Shown here one piece after another: positions 54,205-63,973 of a stretch of 64,000 nucleotides of DNA. Source of the DNA: Bordetella sp. 02P26C-1 (lineage in GTDB: Bacteria; Pseudomonadota; Gammaproteobacteria; Burkholderiales; Burkholderiaceae_B); NCBI RefSeq assembly GCF_009763255.1, contig NZ_WSJB01000028.1, positions 62,001 through 126,000 on the forward strand, in the 5' to 3' direction. Positions within the stretch are counted from its first letter, which is position 1, and each line of letters begins with the position of its first letter. The position numbers and the translations under genes were made by a program. The notes under the pieces are model-generated. The model searched no databases. It had not been told where the DNA came from and saw only the letters and a program-made list of their open reading frames with translations.

Positions 54205-56280
54205 GTGACCCAGAACGCTTCCGCTACGGGCGCACGCCGTTACCGCGTCGGCTTCGACGTGGGCGGCACTTTCACTGATTTCACGCTGCTGGCCGAGCAC
54301 AGTGGCGAGCTGCATTACTTCAAAGTGCCTTCGACCCCGCACGATCCTTCCGAGGCGATTCAAACCGGCTTGGCGCATCTGATGCAAGCGCACGACATCG
54401 CCGGTTCGGAGCTGGTGCACGTAGGCCATGGCACGACCGTCGCCACGAATATGGTGATCGAGCGCCGTGGTTCGCGTTGCGCACTGGTGACCACGCGAGG
54501 CTTTCGCGATGTGCTGGAAATCGCCCGCCAGACGCGCCCGCATCTGTACGACTACAACGTCACCAAACCAGCCCCTCTCGCGCCCCGCGAATTGCGCTTC
54601 GAAATCACCGAACGCGTCGCCGCAGACGGCACGGTGCTGCAAGCGCTGGATGAAGCGGAAGTCATTGCCGTCGCGCAACAGCTCGTTGAAGCGAAAGTCG
54701 AGGCCGTGGCGATCTGCTTCATGCACAGCTATCGCAACCCGACGCATGAACAACGCACGCGCGACATCCTCGCGCAATATCTGCCCGATGTGTACTTGAG
54801 CGTATCGAGCGAGATCCTGCCGGAGTTCCGTGAATATGAGCGTATGTCCACGACGACGCTTAACGCCTACGTCGGGCCACGCATGGCGTCGTATATGCGT
54901 AATCTCGTGAGCTCGGTGCGCGACATGGGCGTGACCACACCGCCCACGACCGTGCATTCGAACGGCGGTTTGATGTCTGTCGAGGCCGTTCTTACCGCCC
55001 CCGTGCGCACTTGCGTATCGGGGCCGGCTGCCGGCGTGATCGGCGCGGCCGAACTCGGACGCGTGGCCGGGACGCCGAACCTCATTACCTTCGATGTGGG
55101 CGGCACCAGCACGGACGTGTCCTTGATCGCCGACCTGCAGCCGCTATTCACGTCCAGCCGCCTGGTGGCCGATTACCCGGTCAAAACGCAGATGGTGGAT
55201 GTGCATGTCATCGGCGCCGGCGGTGGCAGTATCGCTCGCATCGACGATGCCGGCGCGTTGAAGGTTGGCCCGCAAAGCGCGGGCGCCGTGCCCGGCCCCA
55301 TTGCCTATAACCGTGGCGGCACGATCGTCACCATCACCGATGCCCACGTGGTCCTCGGCCGCCTCAATCCGGTCTCGTTGCTCGAGGGCCGTATGGCGGT
55401 CTACGCGGAACAGGCGCGAGATGCCATGCGCAAACAGATCGCTGAACCGCTGGGCTTGAGCCTGGAAGACGCGGCCTACGGCATTTTGCGCATCGCCAAC
55501 TCCAACATGGCGCGCGCCGTGCGCGCGGTATCGACCGAACGTGGTCACGATATCCGCCAGTTCGCCCTGTGCTCGTTTGGCGGCGCCGGTGGCCTGCATG
55601 CTGCTGAACTCGCACGCGACTGTGGCATCACCACGCTGCTGATTCCGCAAGAGCCCGGCACCATGTGCGCACGTGGCATTTTGCTGTCTGATATCTCGAT
55701 GGACTTCGTACAGACCTTGATGGCGCATGCCACCGACACGCAATGGTCTACCGTACAGCAAGCCCTCGACGCGCTCGCCGAGCGTGCGCGCGAGTGGCTG
55801 GACGGCGAAGGCGTCGCGGCTTCGAACCAGCGCCTGTCCGCCGTCATCGACGCCCGCTATCAAGGCCAGAACTTCGAGATCCCCATCCCGCTCGATGGCA
55901 TGACGTTGATGCAGCTCGAAACCTTCCTCGCCACGTTCCGCAATGCGCACGTCCGTGAGTACGGTTACGACGCCGAAGGGCGGCTGGTCGAGATCGTCAA
56001 CTGCCGCGTGCGTGCCGTAGGCATTGTTCCGCGCGCACCGCTGGCCAAAGTCGCTGGCGGCACGAGTCTGGAATCCGCGATCAAGGAACGTCGTCAAGTC
56101 TATTTCGAACAGACCGGTTGGGTCGACACGCCGATTTATCGCCGCGCGGCCCTGCCAGTCGAAACGCCGATTCAAGGCCCCGCCATCATCGAAGAAATGA
56201 GTTCCACCACGGTGGTCCTGCCCCAGCAAGTGGCCCAGGCGGATCAATACGGCAACCTCATCATCAACCTCCATGCCTGA
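54205..56280 (+). CDS. hyuA: HyuA-type hydantoinase/5-oxoprolinase subunit A
   Basis: The 691-residue product starts at the GTG at 54205, which follows GGAG by 6 bases; an ATG at 54169 is also open. It has the ATPase motif RVGFDVGGTFTDFTLL (13-28), the central ITFDVGGTSTDVSLI and GGAGGLHAAELARD. With HyuB it hydrolyses a cyclic amide (hydantoin, 5-oxoproline, N-methylhydantoin or acetone-like carboxylation substrate) using ATP. The substrate cannot be told from sequence. It heads hyuA-hyuB-TPP enzyme, each overlapping the next. Confidence 0.92.
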   Translation: MTQNASATGARRYRVGFDVGGTFTDFTLLAEHSGELHYFKVPSTPHDPSEAIQTGLAHLMQAHDIAGSELVHVGHGTTVATNMVIERRGSRCALVTTRGFRDVLEIARQTRPHLYDYNVTKPAPLAPRELRFEITERVAADGTVLQALDEAEVIAVAQQLVEAKVEAVAICFMHSYRNPTHEQRTRDILAQYLPDVYLSVSSEILPEFREYERMSTTTLNAYVGPRMASYMRNLVSSVRDMGVTTPPTTVHSNGGLMSVEAVLTAPVRTCVSGPAAGVIGAAELGRVAGTPNLITFDVGGTSTDVSLIADLQPLFTSSRLVADYPVKTQMVDVHVIGAGGGSIARIDDAGALKVGPQSAGAVPGPIAYNRGGTIVTITDAHVVLGRLNPVSLLEGRMAVYAEQARDAMRKQIAEPLGLSLEDAAYGILRIANSNMARAVRAVSTERGHDIRQFALCSFGGAGGLHAAELARDCGITTLLIPQEPGTMCARGILLSDISMDFVQTLMAHATDTQWSTVQQALDALAERAREWLDGEGVAASNQRLSAVIDARYQGQNFEIPIPLDGMTLMQLETFLATFRNAHVREYGYDAEGRLVEIVNCRVRAVGIVPRAPLAKVAGGTSLESAIKERRQVYFEQTGWVDTPIYRRAALPVETPIQGPAIIEEMSSTTVVLPQQVAQADQYGNLIINLHA

Positions 56281-58018
56281 CGCGACTGCCATGACCAAGC
56301 AATCAAATTCCGCCGCGGACGCCTTCGATCCCATTGAAATGGAGGTGTTTAGCAATCGGCTGCTGTCGATCACCGAGGAGATGGGCAACACGCTGATCCG
56401 CTCCTCGTTTTCGACCAACATCAAAGAACGCAAAGACTGCTCGGTGGCGCTTTTCGACGCCGCGGGCCGGCTGATCGCACAGGCTGCGCACGTGCCGGTG
56501 CATTTAGGCTCGCTGTCGGGCGGCATCGACGCCGTGCTGCGCCGCTATGGCGCCGATGGCATCAAACCCGGCGATGCCTTTCTGTGCAATGACGCCTACC
56601 TGGCCGGTGGTACGCACGCTCCGGATATCACCGTCATCAGCCCGATTTTCTGCGACGGCGTGCTGCGATTTTTCGCGGCTAACATCGGCCACCATACCGA
56701 TGTGGGCGGCGCGGTTCCCGGCTCGACCTCGCATCATCTGAAAACGGTGTGGGAAGAAGGCATCCGCCTGCCCGCCATGCGCATCGTGCGCCAAGGCGAG
56801 CTCGATATCGACTTGCTGGAAATGATCGCGCACAACACGCGCGAACCCGACAACCGCATGCACGATATCCGTGCGCAGATCGCAACCAACGACAAGGGTG
56901 CGAAACTGATGCTGGAACTGGTCGAGCAATCCGGCTTGCCCACCGTGCTGTCAGCGATTGAAGGCATCTTGCAATACACGGAGCGGCGACTGCGCAATCG
57001 CATACGCCAGTTGCCGGATCAAACGGTTTCGTTCATCGAGCGCATGGACGACGATGGTCTGGGTGGCGACCCGGTGACCATCCAGGCCAATGTGCATGCG
57101 CGCGATGGCCAACTCTATGTCGACTTCACGGGCACCAGCCCGCAGGCGCGCGGCGCGTTTAACCTGCCCGCCAGTGCGCTCAACGCAAGCGTCTATTTCG
57201 CGGTCAAGGCCACGCTCGATCCGGAGCTGATGCCTAACAACGGCCTGTTCCAACCGATTACGATCAGTGCCCCGGCCGGCACCATCACCAATCCGATATT
57301 CCCCGCCGCTATCGGCGCTCGCGTGACGACCGCGCAACGCGTCGCAGGCACGGTCATTGGCGCGATCGGTCAGCTGTTACCCGGTGATCGCGCGATGGCT
57401 TCGTGCAATGACGTGATGCCGTCGATGCTGTTTTCCGGGCCGAAACGCGATGGCAACGGCACATTCGTTTATCTGGAAACGCTCGGCGGCGGCGCAGGTG
57501 GCAGAGCTCAAGGCGACGGCATGGATGGTATTCAGGTCCATGTGACCAACACCTCCAACCTGCCCGCCGAAGCGCTCGAAATTGAGTACCCCTTGCTCGT
57601 CGAGGAGTATGCGTTAGTGGAAGACAGCGGTGGCGCCGGCCGTTATCGTGGAGGCATGGGCATCGCTCGCCAGATCCGGTCCCTCGACGATCGTCTGACC
57701 TGCTCGGTGCGCTGTGATGCCGCGCTGTTTGGCGCGGCCGGTCTGAATGGTGGCTTGTCCGGCGGAACCTCGCGGGTCGTGCTAAATGCCGGTCGCAGCG
57801 ACGAGAAACGCCTGTCCAACAAAATATCGGGGTACGCTCTACCCGCGGGTCAATCCGTTCGCCTGGAAACCCCGGGAGGCGGCGGATACGGTGCCCCGGC
57901 AGAGCGCGAGCTCTCCGCCATTCGCGATGACGTACTGGGCGGCAAAGTCAGCCGTGCAGCCGCGGAGCGTGACTATGGCGTCGAACACGTCGCCCGCGCG
58001 CTGGGGAACCAAGCATGA
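56273..58018 (+). CDS. hyuB: HyuB-type hydantoinase/5-oxoprolinase subunit B
   Basis: The 581-residue product has the HyuB blocks DPIEMEVFSNRLLSITEEMG, SFSTNIKERKDCSVALFDAAGRLIAQ, HVPVHLGSLSGGIDAVL and the C-terminal GGGGYGAPAERE. It overlaps hyuA by 8 bases and the TPP enzyme gene by 4 bases. It is the catalytic partner of HyuA. Confidence 0.93.
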   Translation: MPDATAMTKQSNSAADAFDPIEMEVFSNRLLSITEEMGNTLIRSSFSTNIKERKDCSVALFDAAGRLIAQAAHVPVHLGSLSGGIDAVLRRYGADGIKPGDAFLCNDAYLAGGTHAPDITVISPIFCDGVLRFFAANIGHHTDVGGAVPGSTSHHLKTVWEEGIRLPAMRIVRQGELDIDLLEMIAHNTREPDNRMHDIRAQIATNDKGAKLMLELVEQSGLPTVLSAIEGILQYTERRLRNRIRQLPDQTVSFIERMDDDGLGGDPVTIQANVHARDGQLYVDFTGTSPQARGAFNLPASALNASVYFAVKATLDPELMPNNGLFQPITISAPAGTITNPIFPAAIGARVTTAQRVAGTVIGAIGQLLPGDRAMASCNDVMPSMLFSGPKRDGNGTFVYLETLGGGAGGRAQGDGMDGIQVHVTNTSNLPAEALEIEYPLLVEEYALVEDSGGAGRYRGGMGIARQIRSLDDRLTCSVRCDAALFGAAGLNGGLSGGTSRVVLNAGRSDEKRLSNKISGYALPAGQSVRLETPGGGGYGAPAERELSAIRDDVLGGKVSRAAAERDYGVEHVARALGNQA

Positions 58019-59670
58019 TGAACGGCGGAGAGCTCCTCGTCGCGCAACTACAGGCCTACGGCGTGCGCCGCGTCTTCATGGTGCCAGGCGAAAGCTTTCT
58101 GCCTTGCATCGACGCGCTATACGGACGGCGCGATGTCATCGAATCCGTCGTGTGCCGCCAGGAAGGCGGCGCGGCCTACATGGCCGAGGCGCACGGCAAA
58201 CTGACGGGCGAACCTGGCATTTGTTTCGTGTCGCGCGGCCCGGGTGCCACGAACGCCGCCATTGGCGTACACACCGCACGCGAAGACTCCACGCCAATGA
58301 TTTTGTTCATTGGCCAGGTTGGCACAGACACGGTAGACCGCCAGTGCTTTCAAGAGGTGGACTATCGCGCCATGTATGCGCCCCTGGCGAAATGGGTGGC
58401 GCAAATCGAACGTGCGGACCGCATTCCTGAGTACATCGCGCGCGCCTGGGCCATCGCTACCAGCGGCAGGCCCGGCCCCGTCGTCCTCGCTTTGCCCGAC
58501 GACATGCTGGCGCAGACCGTTGATGCGCCGCTTGCTCCGCTGCCCAGGGCCTCACAAGGCAGTCCCGCAAGCAACGATATGGTGCGGCTGCGCGAGCTCA
58601 TCGAATCGGCAGAGCGTCCCTTACTATTACTAGGCGGCGCGCGCTGGTCGGATTCTGAGCGTGACACCATCCGCGAGTTCGCCGAACGTTTCGATCTGCC
58701 AGTTGCCACTGCGTGGCGGCGTCTCGAACTGTTCGACAACGATCATCCCAACTTCGTGGGCCAAGTCAGCGCCAGCATGCCGGCGCACCAGAAAGATGTC
58801 GTGACGCAGAGCGATCTGGTCATCGCACTCGGCACGCGCTTATGCGAACCCACCACGATAAATTATCAGTGGCTTGCTTCGCCCGTACCGAAACAAACGC
58901 TCGTGCATATCTATCCCGATGCCAACGAGATCGGCCGCCTCTGCGTGCCCGCTCTCGGTATCGTCGCAAGCGTGAGCGGTTTCGCCGATGCCGTGCAGAC
59001 CCTGCATCCTACGGCAGGATGGCAACCTCGCCGCCGTGGCTCGCAAGCGATGCAAGCGGCCGCCGAGATGCCACCCATGCCGGGGCCGCTGGATCTGAAC
59101 ATCGCCGCGCGTCATGTCGCCAGTACCTTGCCGGCCAACGCTTGCGTGACGGTCGGCGCGGGCAACTACGCGCTCTATGCGCATCGCCACATTGCGTTTA
59201 AAGGCTTAGGTAGCCAACTCGCGCCCGCCGTGGGCGCCATGGGCTATGGTTTGCCCGCCGCGATCGCGGCCAAGTTGAATAAACGCGATGCCGCGGTGAT
59301 CTGTTTCGCCGGCGACGGTTGTTTCCAGATGACGATGCAGGAAGTTGGCACCGCCGCACAGTATCGTTTGGGTATTGTGATCCTGGTGTTTAACAACGGC
59401 CTGTTCGGCACGATACGTCTGCATCAGGAACGCGCTTATCCGGGCCGGCCCCTGGGCACCGATTTGGTTAATCCCGATTTCGCGGTCCTGGCGCAAAGCT
59501 ATGGCGGGTTCGGTCGCGTGATCACCCGTACCGAGGACTTTGCCGCCGCTTACGATGCCGCGCTTGCGTTTGCGCAACGCGAAAACATGCCGGCCATCCT
59601 TGACCTGCGCTACGATGCCGACCTGATTTTGCCGGATCGCACGCTCACTCAGATTCGCAAAACGAGTTAA
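58015..59670 (+). CDS. Thiamine diphosphate-dependent enzyme (acetolactate synthase-like)
   Basis: The 551-residue product has the three-domain POX/ALS architecture. The catalytic Glu50 lies in RQEGGAAYMAEAHG, the central binding domain spans about 190-330, and the ThDP motif runs from GDG (433-435) to NN (460-461). No separate regulatory subunit is present and the housekeeping ilvB would have ilvN beside it, so this is a pathway-specific decarboxylase or carboligase acting on a 2-oxoacid. The gene overlaps hyuB by 4 bases and ends 5 bases before the ferredoxin-like gene. Confidence 0.88.
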   Translation: MMNGGELLVAQLQAYGVRRVFMVPGESFLPCIDALYGRRDVIESVVCRQEGGAAYMAEAHGKLTGEPGICFVSRGPGATNAAIGVHTAREDSTPMILFIGQVGTDTVDRQCFQEVDYRAMYAPLAKWVAQIERADRIPEYIARAWAIATSGRPGPVVLALPDDMLAQTVDAPLAPLPRASQGSPASNDMVRLRELIESAERPLLLLGGARWSDSERDTIREFAERFDLPVATAWRRLELFDNDHPNFVGQVSASMPAHQKDVVTQSDLVIALGTRLCEPTTINYQWLASPVPKQTLVHIYPDANEIGRLCVPALGIVASVSGFADAVQTLHPTAGWQPRRRGSQAMQAAAEMPPMPGPLDLNIAARHVASTLPANACVTVGAGNYALYAHRHIAFKGLGSQLAPAVGAMGYGLPAAIAAKLNKRDAAVICFAGDGCFQMTMQEVGTAAQYRLGIVILVFNNGLFGTIRLHQERAYPGRPLGTDLVNPDFAVLAQSYGGFGRVITRTEDFAAAYDAALAFAQRENMPAILDLRYDADLILPDRTLTQIRKTS

Positions 59671-59675
59671 TCCGC

Positions 59676-59978
59676 ATGACTGCTCTGCTGCACCGTGTGC
59701 GCGCGCCCGATGCCCCTCGCGTGACATTCACCTGGAATGGGCAACCCCTCACTGCCCAGGAGGGAGACACCATCCTGACCGCCCTCTTGCTTGCGACCGA
59801 CCACGTCCGCCGCACGATCGGCGACAACGTGCCGCGTGCGGGATTCTGTCTCATGGGCGCTTGTCAGGATTGTTGGGTGCAGACTGAGCAGGGACAGCGG
59901 CTGCGCGCCTGCTCCACACCGGTTGAATCCGGTATGGCGCTGGTCAATGCCTTGCCCGGAGAACTGCCATGTCGATAG
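59676..59978 (+). CDS. [2Fe-2S] subunit of amine/imino-acid dehydrogenase
   Basis: A 100-residue protein with the plant-ferredoxin-like cysteine set Cys58-x4-Cys63-x2-Cys66 and Cys79. It matches the small subunit (HcnA/OoxC type, or sarcosine oxidase alpha N-terminus) of heteromeric flavin dehydrogenases. Its gene overlaps the next by 10 bases. It carries electrons from the flavoproteins to the respiratory chain. Confidence 0.85.
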   Translation: MTALLHRVRAPDAPRVTFTWNGQPLTAQEGDTILTALLLATDHVRRTIGDNVPRAGFCLMGACQDCWVQTEQGQRLRACSTPVESGMALVNALPGELPCR

Positions 59979-61345
59979 AGACCACAAGCGCTGCACAAAT
60001 GGTCATCGTCGGTGCAGGTCCCGCCGGTGTACGCGCTGCTCAAACGCTGCTGCAACATGGCGTGCGTCCCGTCATCATCGACGAGGTGGCACTCCCTGGC
60101 GGACAAATCTATCGTCAGGGTCCAGCCGGTCGTGCGCACGCGCGCCACCGCTACGGCTTTGAATGGAAACGCGCGCAAGCCATCCATGCGGCGGGCGCGG
60201 ACAACGCTGCGCGTGCGGACTATCGTGCACAAACGACCGTGTGGAATGCCGTGCCCGGCCAGCTCGACGTCATCCACAACGGACACATCGATTCGATTCC
60301 ATACACCCATCTGCTGCTCGCCACGGGCGCAACGGATCGCGTACTGCCGTTTTCTGGCTGGACCTTACCGGGAGTCTTTACGCTGGGCGGGGCGCAGATC
60401 GCATTGAAGAGCCAAAACTGCCTGTTTGGCCCGCGCATTGTTTTCGCGGGCACCGGCCCCTTGCTGTATCTGGTCGCCTACCAATACGCGCGGGCGGGCG
60501 GACAGGTTCTGGCGGTTCTGGATAGCGCACCACAATCCGCACAGATTCGCGCGATGCCCGCCTTGCTGAATGCCCCGCTGACGCTGGCCAAGGGCATGTA
60601 CTACCTGTCATGGCTGCGCACGCATGGCGTTCCTATCCACCATGACGCGCACATCACCGCCGCGACGGGCACTGGCCGTGTCGAAGGCGTGAACGCTTTG
60701 ATTGGCGGCTCCACTCGGTTTATCGCGTGCGACGCTATCGCCGTCGGTCACGGACTGCGTTCGGAAACACAATTGGCCGACCTGCTCGACTGCGATTTCG
60801 ACTTTGACGACGCACAGCGTGCGTGGCTGCCACGCCGTGACGCGGACGGCCGCAGCACGACGCCCGGCGTTTACCTCGCGGGCGATGGTGCGGGCATCCA
60901 AGGCGCCATCGTCGCGGAATGGGCCGGCGAACGCGCCGCGCTAGCAATGCTGAATGATGCCGGTGTTCCCATCGACAAACATCGGATCGCGCCTCTGCAG
61001 CGTAAACAAGCCGCCTACGCGCGTTTTCGCCGGGGCCTGTATCAAGCCTTTCCGCAGCCCGCGGTCCCAAAGTCTTGCGACGATAACGTCACGGTATGTC
61101 GCTGCGAGAGCATCACCGCTGGCGCGCTGCGCAAGGCGGCGATCGAATACAACATCACCGACCTCAATCGACTCAAGGCCTTGACCCGCATCGGCATGGG
61201 CCTATGCCAAGGTCGCATGTGTCACACGGGCGCCGCCGAACTCCTGGCTCAATGCCAAAACGTACCGTTGTCATCCATCGGTCGCCTGCGCAGCCAAGCA
61301 CCCATCAAACCGCTAAACCTCGCTGCATTAGGCGAAGCCTGCTGA
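59969..61345 (+). CDS. FAD/NAD-linked subunit with C-terminal [2Fe-2S] domain (HcnB/opine dehydrogenase type)
   Basis: The 458-residue product has the N-terminal Rossmann motif VIVGAGPAGVRAAQ (12-25), a second nucleotide-binding motif FAGTGPLLYLVAYQYARAG, and a C-terminal BFD-like iron-sulfur site with Cys377, Cys379, Cys413 and Cys418. This layout matches the alpha subunit of hydrogen-cyanide synthase, octopine/nopaline oxidase and D-hydroxyproline dehydrogenase. It forms a complex with the [2Fe-2S] protein and the downstream DAO-type subunit. Confidence 0.87.
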   Translation: MSIETTSAAQMVIVGAGPAGVRAAQTLLQHGVRPVIIDEVALPGGQIYRQGPAGRAHARHRYGFEWKRAQAIHAAGADNAARADYRAQTTVWNAVPGQLDVIHNGHIDSIPYTHLLLATGATDRVLPFSGWTLPGVFTLGGAQIALKSQNCLFGPRIVFAGTGPLLYLVAYQYARAGGQVLAVLDSAPQSAQIRAMPALLNAPLTLAKGMYYLSWLRTHGVPIHHDAHITAATGTGRVEGVNALIGGSTRFIACDAIAVGHGLRSETQLADLLDCDFDFDDAQRAWLPRRDADGRSTTPGVYLAGDGAGIQGAIVAEWAGERAALAMLNDAGVPIDKHRIAPLQRKQAAYARFRRGLYQAFPQPAVPKSCDDNVTVCRCESITAGALRKAAIEYNITDLNRLKALTRIGMGLCQGRMCHTGAAELLAQCQNVPLSSIGRLRSQAPIKPLNLAALGEAC

Positions 61346-61381
61346 TCCACGCGCGCGTCGAACCTCTATCGTTCATCCATC

Positions 61382-62494
61382 ATGACAGTCATCCACACGG
61401 AAGTTGCCATCATCGGAGCCGGTCTGGTCGGCTCGAGTGCGGCCCTCGCGCTGCGCCGCGCCGGCGTGCCCGTGGTCTTGATTGAACGCGGACTCTGTGG
61501 CGCGCGTGCCAGCGGCGTGAACTTCGGCGGCGTGCGTCGCCAAGGCCGATCAATCGAACAACTGCATCTTGCCCAACGGGCTCATACCATTTGGGCACGC
61601 CTGCCCGAGCTCCTTGGTACAGACGGCGAATACATCCGGTCGGGCCATCTCAAGTTAGCCCGCTCCGAAGCGGATCTCGAAAAGCTCATTGCCTACCGCG
61701 ACAAAGTGCGCGACTTCGATCTGGGTCTGGAGATTCTGGATGGCGCCACGCTACGACGCCTTTTCCCCGCGCTTAGCCCCTCCATCGTGGGTGGCTCGCT
61801 CTGCCCCGAGGATGGCCAGGCCAACCCTCGCCTCGTCGCACCAGCTTTCGCACAAGCGGCCGTGCGCGCGGGTGCACGCTTGCTAGAACATTGCGCCGTC
61901 ACGCAGATCGAACCCGTCGGCAACGGCTATCTCATCACTGCGGAAGATGGCCGACGCATCCGGGCCGAACGCGTGGTGAATGCGGCTGGCGCCTGGGGCG
62001 CCGTGATCGCGCGCCATTTCGGCGACGAGATTCCGCTGCAGATCAAATACCCCACGATGTTGGTGACCGAGCCGCTAACGCCGCAGATATCGGTATCTCT
62101 CGGGGTCGAAGGCGGGGGCTTCTACGCACGCCAGGTGGCACGCGGCAACGTGGTCATGGGCGGAGGCTATGGATTCGCCATCCCGGGTGACCGTTCTCGG
62201 CCCGGCCCGGGCGCTCTCGTGGAGCTCGGGCGCACCGCACCCACCATCATTCCGGCGCTCGCCCATGCCCAAGTCATTCGCTGCTGGTCCGGCATCGAAG
62301 GCTATTTCAGCGACAAGAACCCCGTCATCGGCTTTAGCGCCAAGGCGCCACAAGTGATTCACGCATTCGGCTTTTCCGGCGGTGGCTTCCAGATATCGCC
62401 AGCCGTGGGCGAAGTCGTGGCGGAAATGTTGACGGGCACGGGAAAACTCATGATGGCGGAACGATTCGCCGTCGACCGCTGGGCGGCAAAGTAA
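61382..62494 (+). CDS. DAO-family FAD-dependent subunit (HcnC/opine dehydrogenase type)
   Basis: A 370-residue D-amino-acid-oxidase-fold protein with the FAD motif VAIIGAGLVGSSAALALRRAG (8-28) and IERGLCGARASGVNFGG. The C-terminal GFSGGGFQISPAVGEVVAEM is typical. It is the substrate-oxidising subunit of the three-part dehydrogenase with the two preceding genes. The substrate is probably a secondary amine, imino acid or amino acid. It starts 37 bases after the alpha subunit. Confidence 0.88.
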   Translation: MTVIHTEVAIIGAGLVGSSAALALRRAGVPVVLIERGLCGARASGVNFGGVRRQGRSIEQLHLAQRAHTIWARLPELLGTDGEYIRSGHLKLARSEADLEKLIAYRDKVRDFDLGLEILDGATLRRLFPALSPSIVGGSLCPEDGQANPRLVAPAFAQAAVRAGARLLEHCAVTQIEPVGNGYLITAEDGRRIRAERVVNAAGAWGAVIARHFGDEIPLQIKYPTMLVTEPLTPQISVSLGVEGGGFYARQVARGNVVMGGGYGFAIPGDRSRPGPGALVELGRTAPTIIPALAHAQVIRCWSGIEGYFSDKNPVIGFSAKAPQVIHAFGFSGGGFQISPAVGEVVAEMLTGTGKLMMAERFAVDRWAAK

Positions 62495-62749
62495 TTGTCC
62501 CGGCCGTCTCGCATCCGGCCGATCCACTTTCTCATCTCTTACAACGCGCATCCGGCCTTCCGTCCGCCAGGTTCAGGACGAAAACACCTGGAGGCCGTTT
62601 CATTTCTGAAGACGCATCCACGGTCGCAAATCCCCGCGCGAATCCCCAATGCGTGGAGATAGACGCCGCCCGCTATTTCGATTTTTTAGAAGTAACCAGA
62701 CCGAATAATTTCACTTTCTCAAATTGATCGGTGTCGGTAGTCTTGCGAC

Positions 62750-63973
62750 ATGATGACGACGTACCCGCCGACAACACCGTCCAGCCAGGCCGCTTACGAA
62801 GCTCGCACCGACGGGCTTCCCGCAGCAATTCGCAAGGCGCTCAATCTCAATGATTTCGAGCGTGCCGCCGCCCGCTATCTTCCAGGACCATTGCGTGAAT
62901 ATGTGCTGGGTGCAGCCGAAGACAACCGGTCGCTGGCGGCCAATCGCGAGGCTTTTCAGCAATATCAGCTGATCACGCGGGTGCTGGCAGATGTTTCTAG
63001 TCGTTCTACTCAGACCACCCTCTTTGGCCGCAGCTACCGCGTGCCTTTTGGCGTAGCGCCCGTTGGCATCAGCGCCTTGCTGGCTTACGAGGGTGATCTG
63101 GCGATGGCCCGCGCCGCACAACAAGTCGGCGCTTGCATGATCATGAGCGGATCATCGCTGATGCGTCTGGAAGATATTCACGAGAACGCTCCTGGCAGTT
63201 GGTTCCAGGCATACCTGCCCGGTGACGCCGCGCGCCGCTCCGCCTTGATCGAGCGTGTCCGTCGTGCCGGTTATGAGACGCTGGTCATCACCGTGGACAT
63301 CCCCGTGTGGGCCAACCGCGAGAACAATATCCGCGCCGGCTTTTCCTTGCCGCTGCGACCATCGCTCCGTCTGGCATGGGAGGGCGTTACCCATCCGGGC
63401 TGGCTGACGCGCACGCTCTTGCGAACCCTGACCACGCGCGGCATGCCGTATTTCGAAAATTCCTTCGCCGAACGTGGCGCGCCCGCCTTTTCCGCGAAGG
63501 CCGTACGCGATACCACGGGCCGCGATCATCTGACCTGGGGCGACATTGCAACGATACGCCGTCAGTGGCGCGGCAATCTCGTCATCAAAGGGATTTTATC
63601 GGTGCCCGATGCCCGTCAGGCACTCGCCGTCGGTGCGGACGGCATCATTGTTTCGAACCATGGTGGCAGGCAACTCGACGGCGCTGCCGCACCCTTGCGT
63701 GTATTGCCCACCATCGCCGATGTCGTTGGCCAACGCATGACGGTCATGATGGACGGTGGGATCCGGCGAGGCAGCGACGTGCTGATTGCTCTCTCATTGG
63801 GAGCCCGCTACGTCTTTACCGGCCGCCCCTTTATATGCGCCGCCGCGATAGGCGGTCAGACCGGCGTTGTTCGCGCCAGCGAACTGCTGCACGCCGAGAT
63901 CGATCGCAATATGGCCATGTTGGGGGTCAGCCGTTTGAACGAGCTCGGGCCGCATTGTCTTCTACAGGTATAA
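62750..63973 (+). CDS. FMN-dependent alpha-hydroxy-acid oxidase/dehydrogenase
   Basis: The 407-residue product belongs to the lactate oxidase/mandelate dehydrogenase family. It has the FMN-binding VPFGVAPVGISALL, LVITVDIPVWANREN, GNLVIKGILSVPDARQAL, and the active-site SNHGGRQLDGA with catalytic His304. It could oxidise a 2-hydroxyacid intermediate to the 2-oxoacid used by the TPP enzyme. A 255-base gap separates it from the dehydrogenase genes; that gap has no gene and contains a direct repeat of GCATCCGGCC. It may have its own promoter. Confidence 0.9.
   Translation: MMTTYPPTTPSSQAAYEARTDGLPAAIRKALNLNDFERAAARYLPGPLREYVLGAAEDNRSLAANREAFQQYQLITRVLADVSSRSTQTTLFGRSYRVPFGVAPVGISALLAYEGDLAMARAAQQVGACMIMSGSSLMRLEDIHENAPGSWFQAYLPGDAARRSALIERVRRAGYETLVITVDIPVWANRENNIRAGFSLPLRPSLRLAWEGVTHPGWLTRTLLRTLTTRGMPYFENSFAERGAPAFSAKAVRDTTGRDHLTWGDIATIRRQWRGNLVIKGILSVPDARQALAVGADGIIVSNHGGRQLDGAAAPLRVLPTIADVVGQRMTVMMDGGIRRGSDVLIALSLGARYVFTGRPFICAAAIGGQTGVVRASELLHAEIDRNMAMLGVSRLNELGPHCLLQV

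Noticed and set aside
55144-56526. 460-codon open frame antisense to hyuA/hyuB
   Set aside because: It is the mirror of a high-GC gene with strong protein motifs on the plus strand; the antisense product has no coherent domains and no ribosome-binding site.
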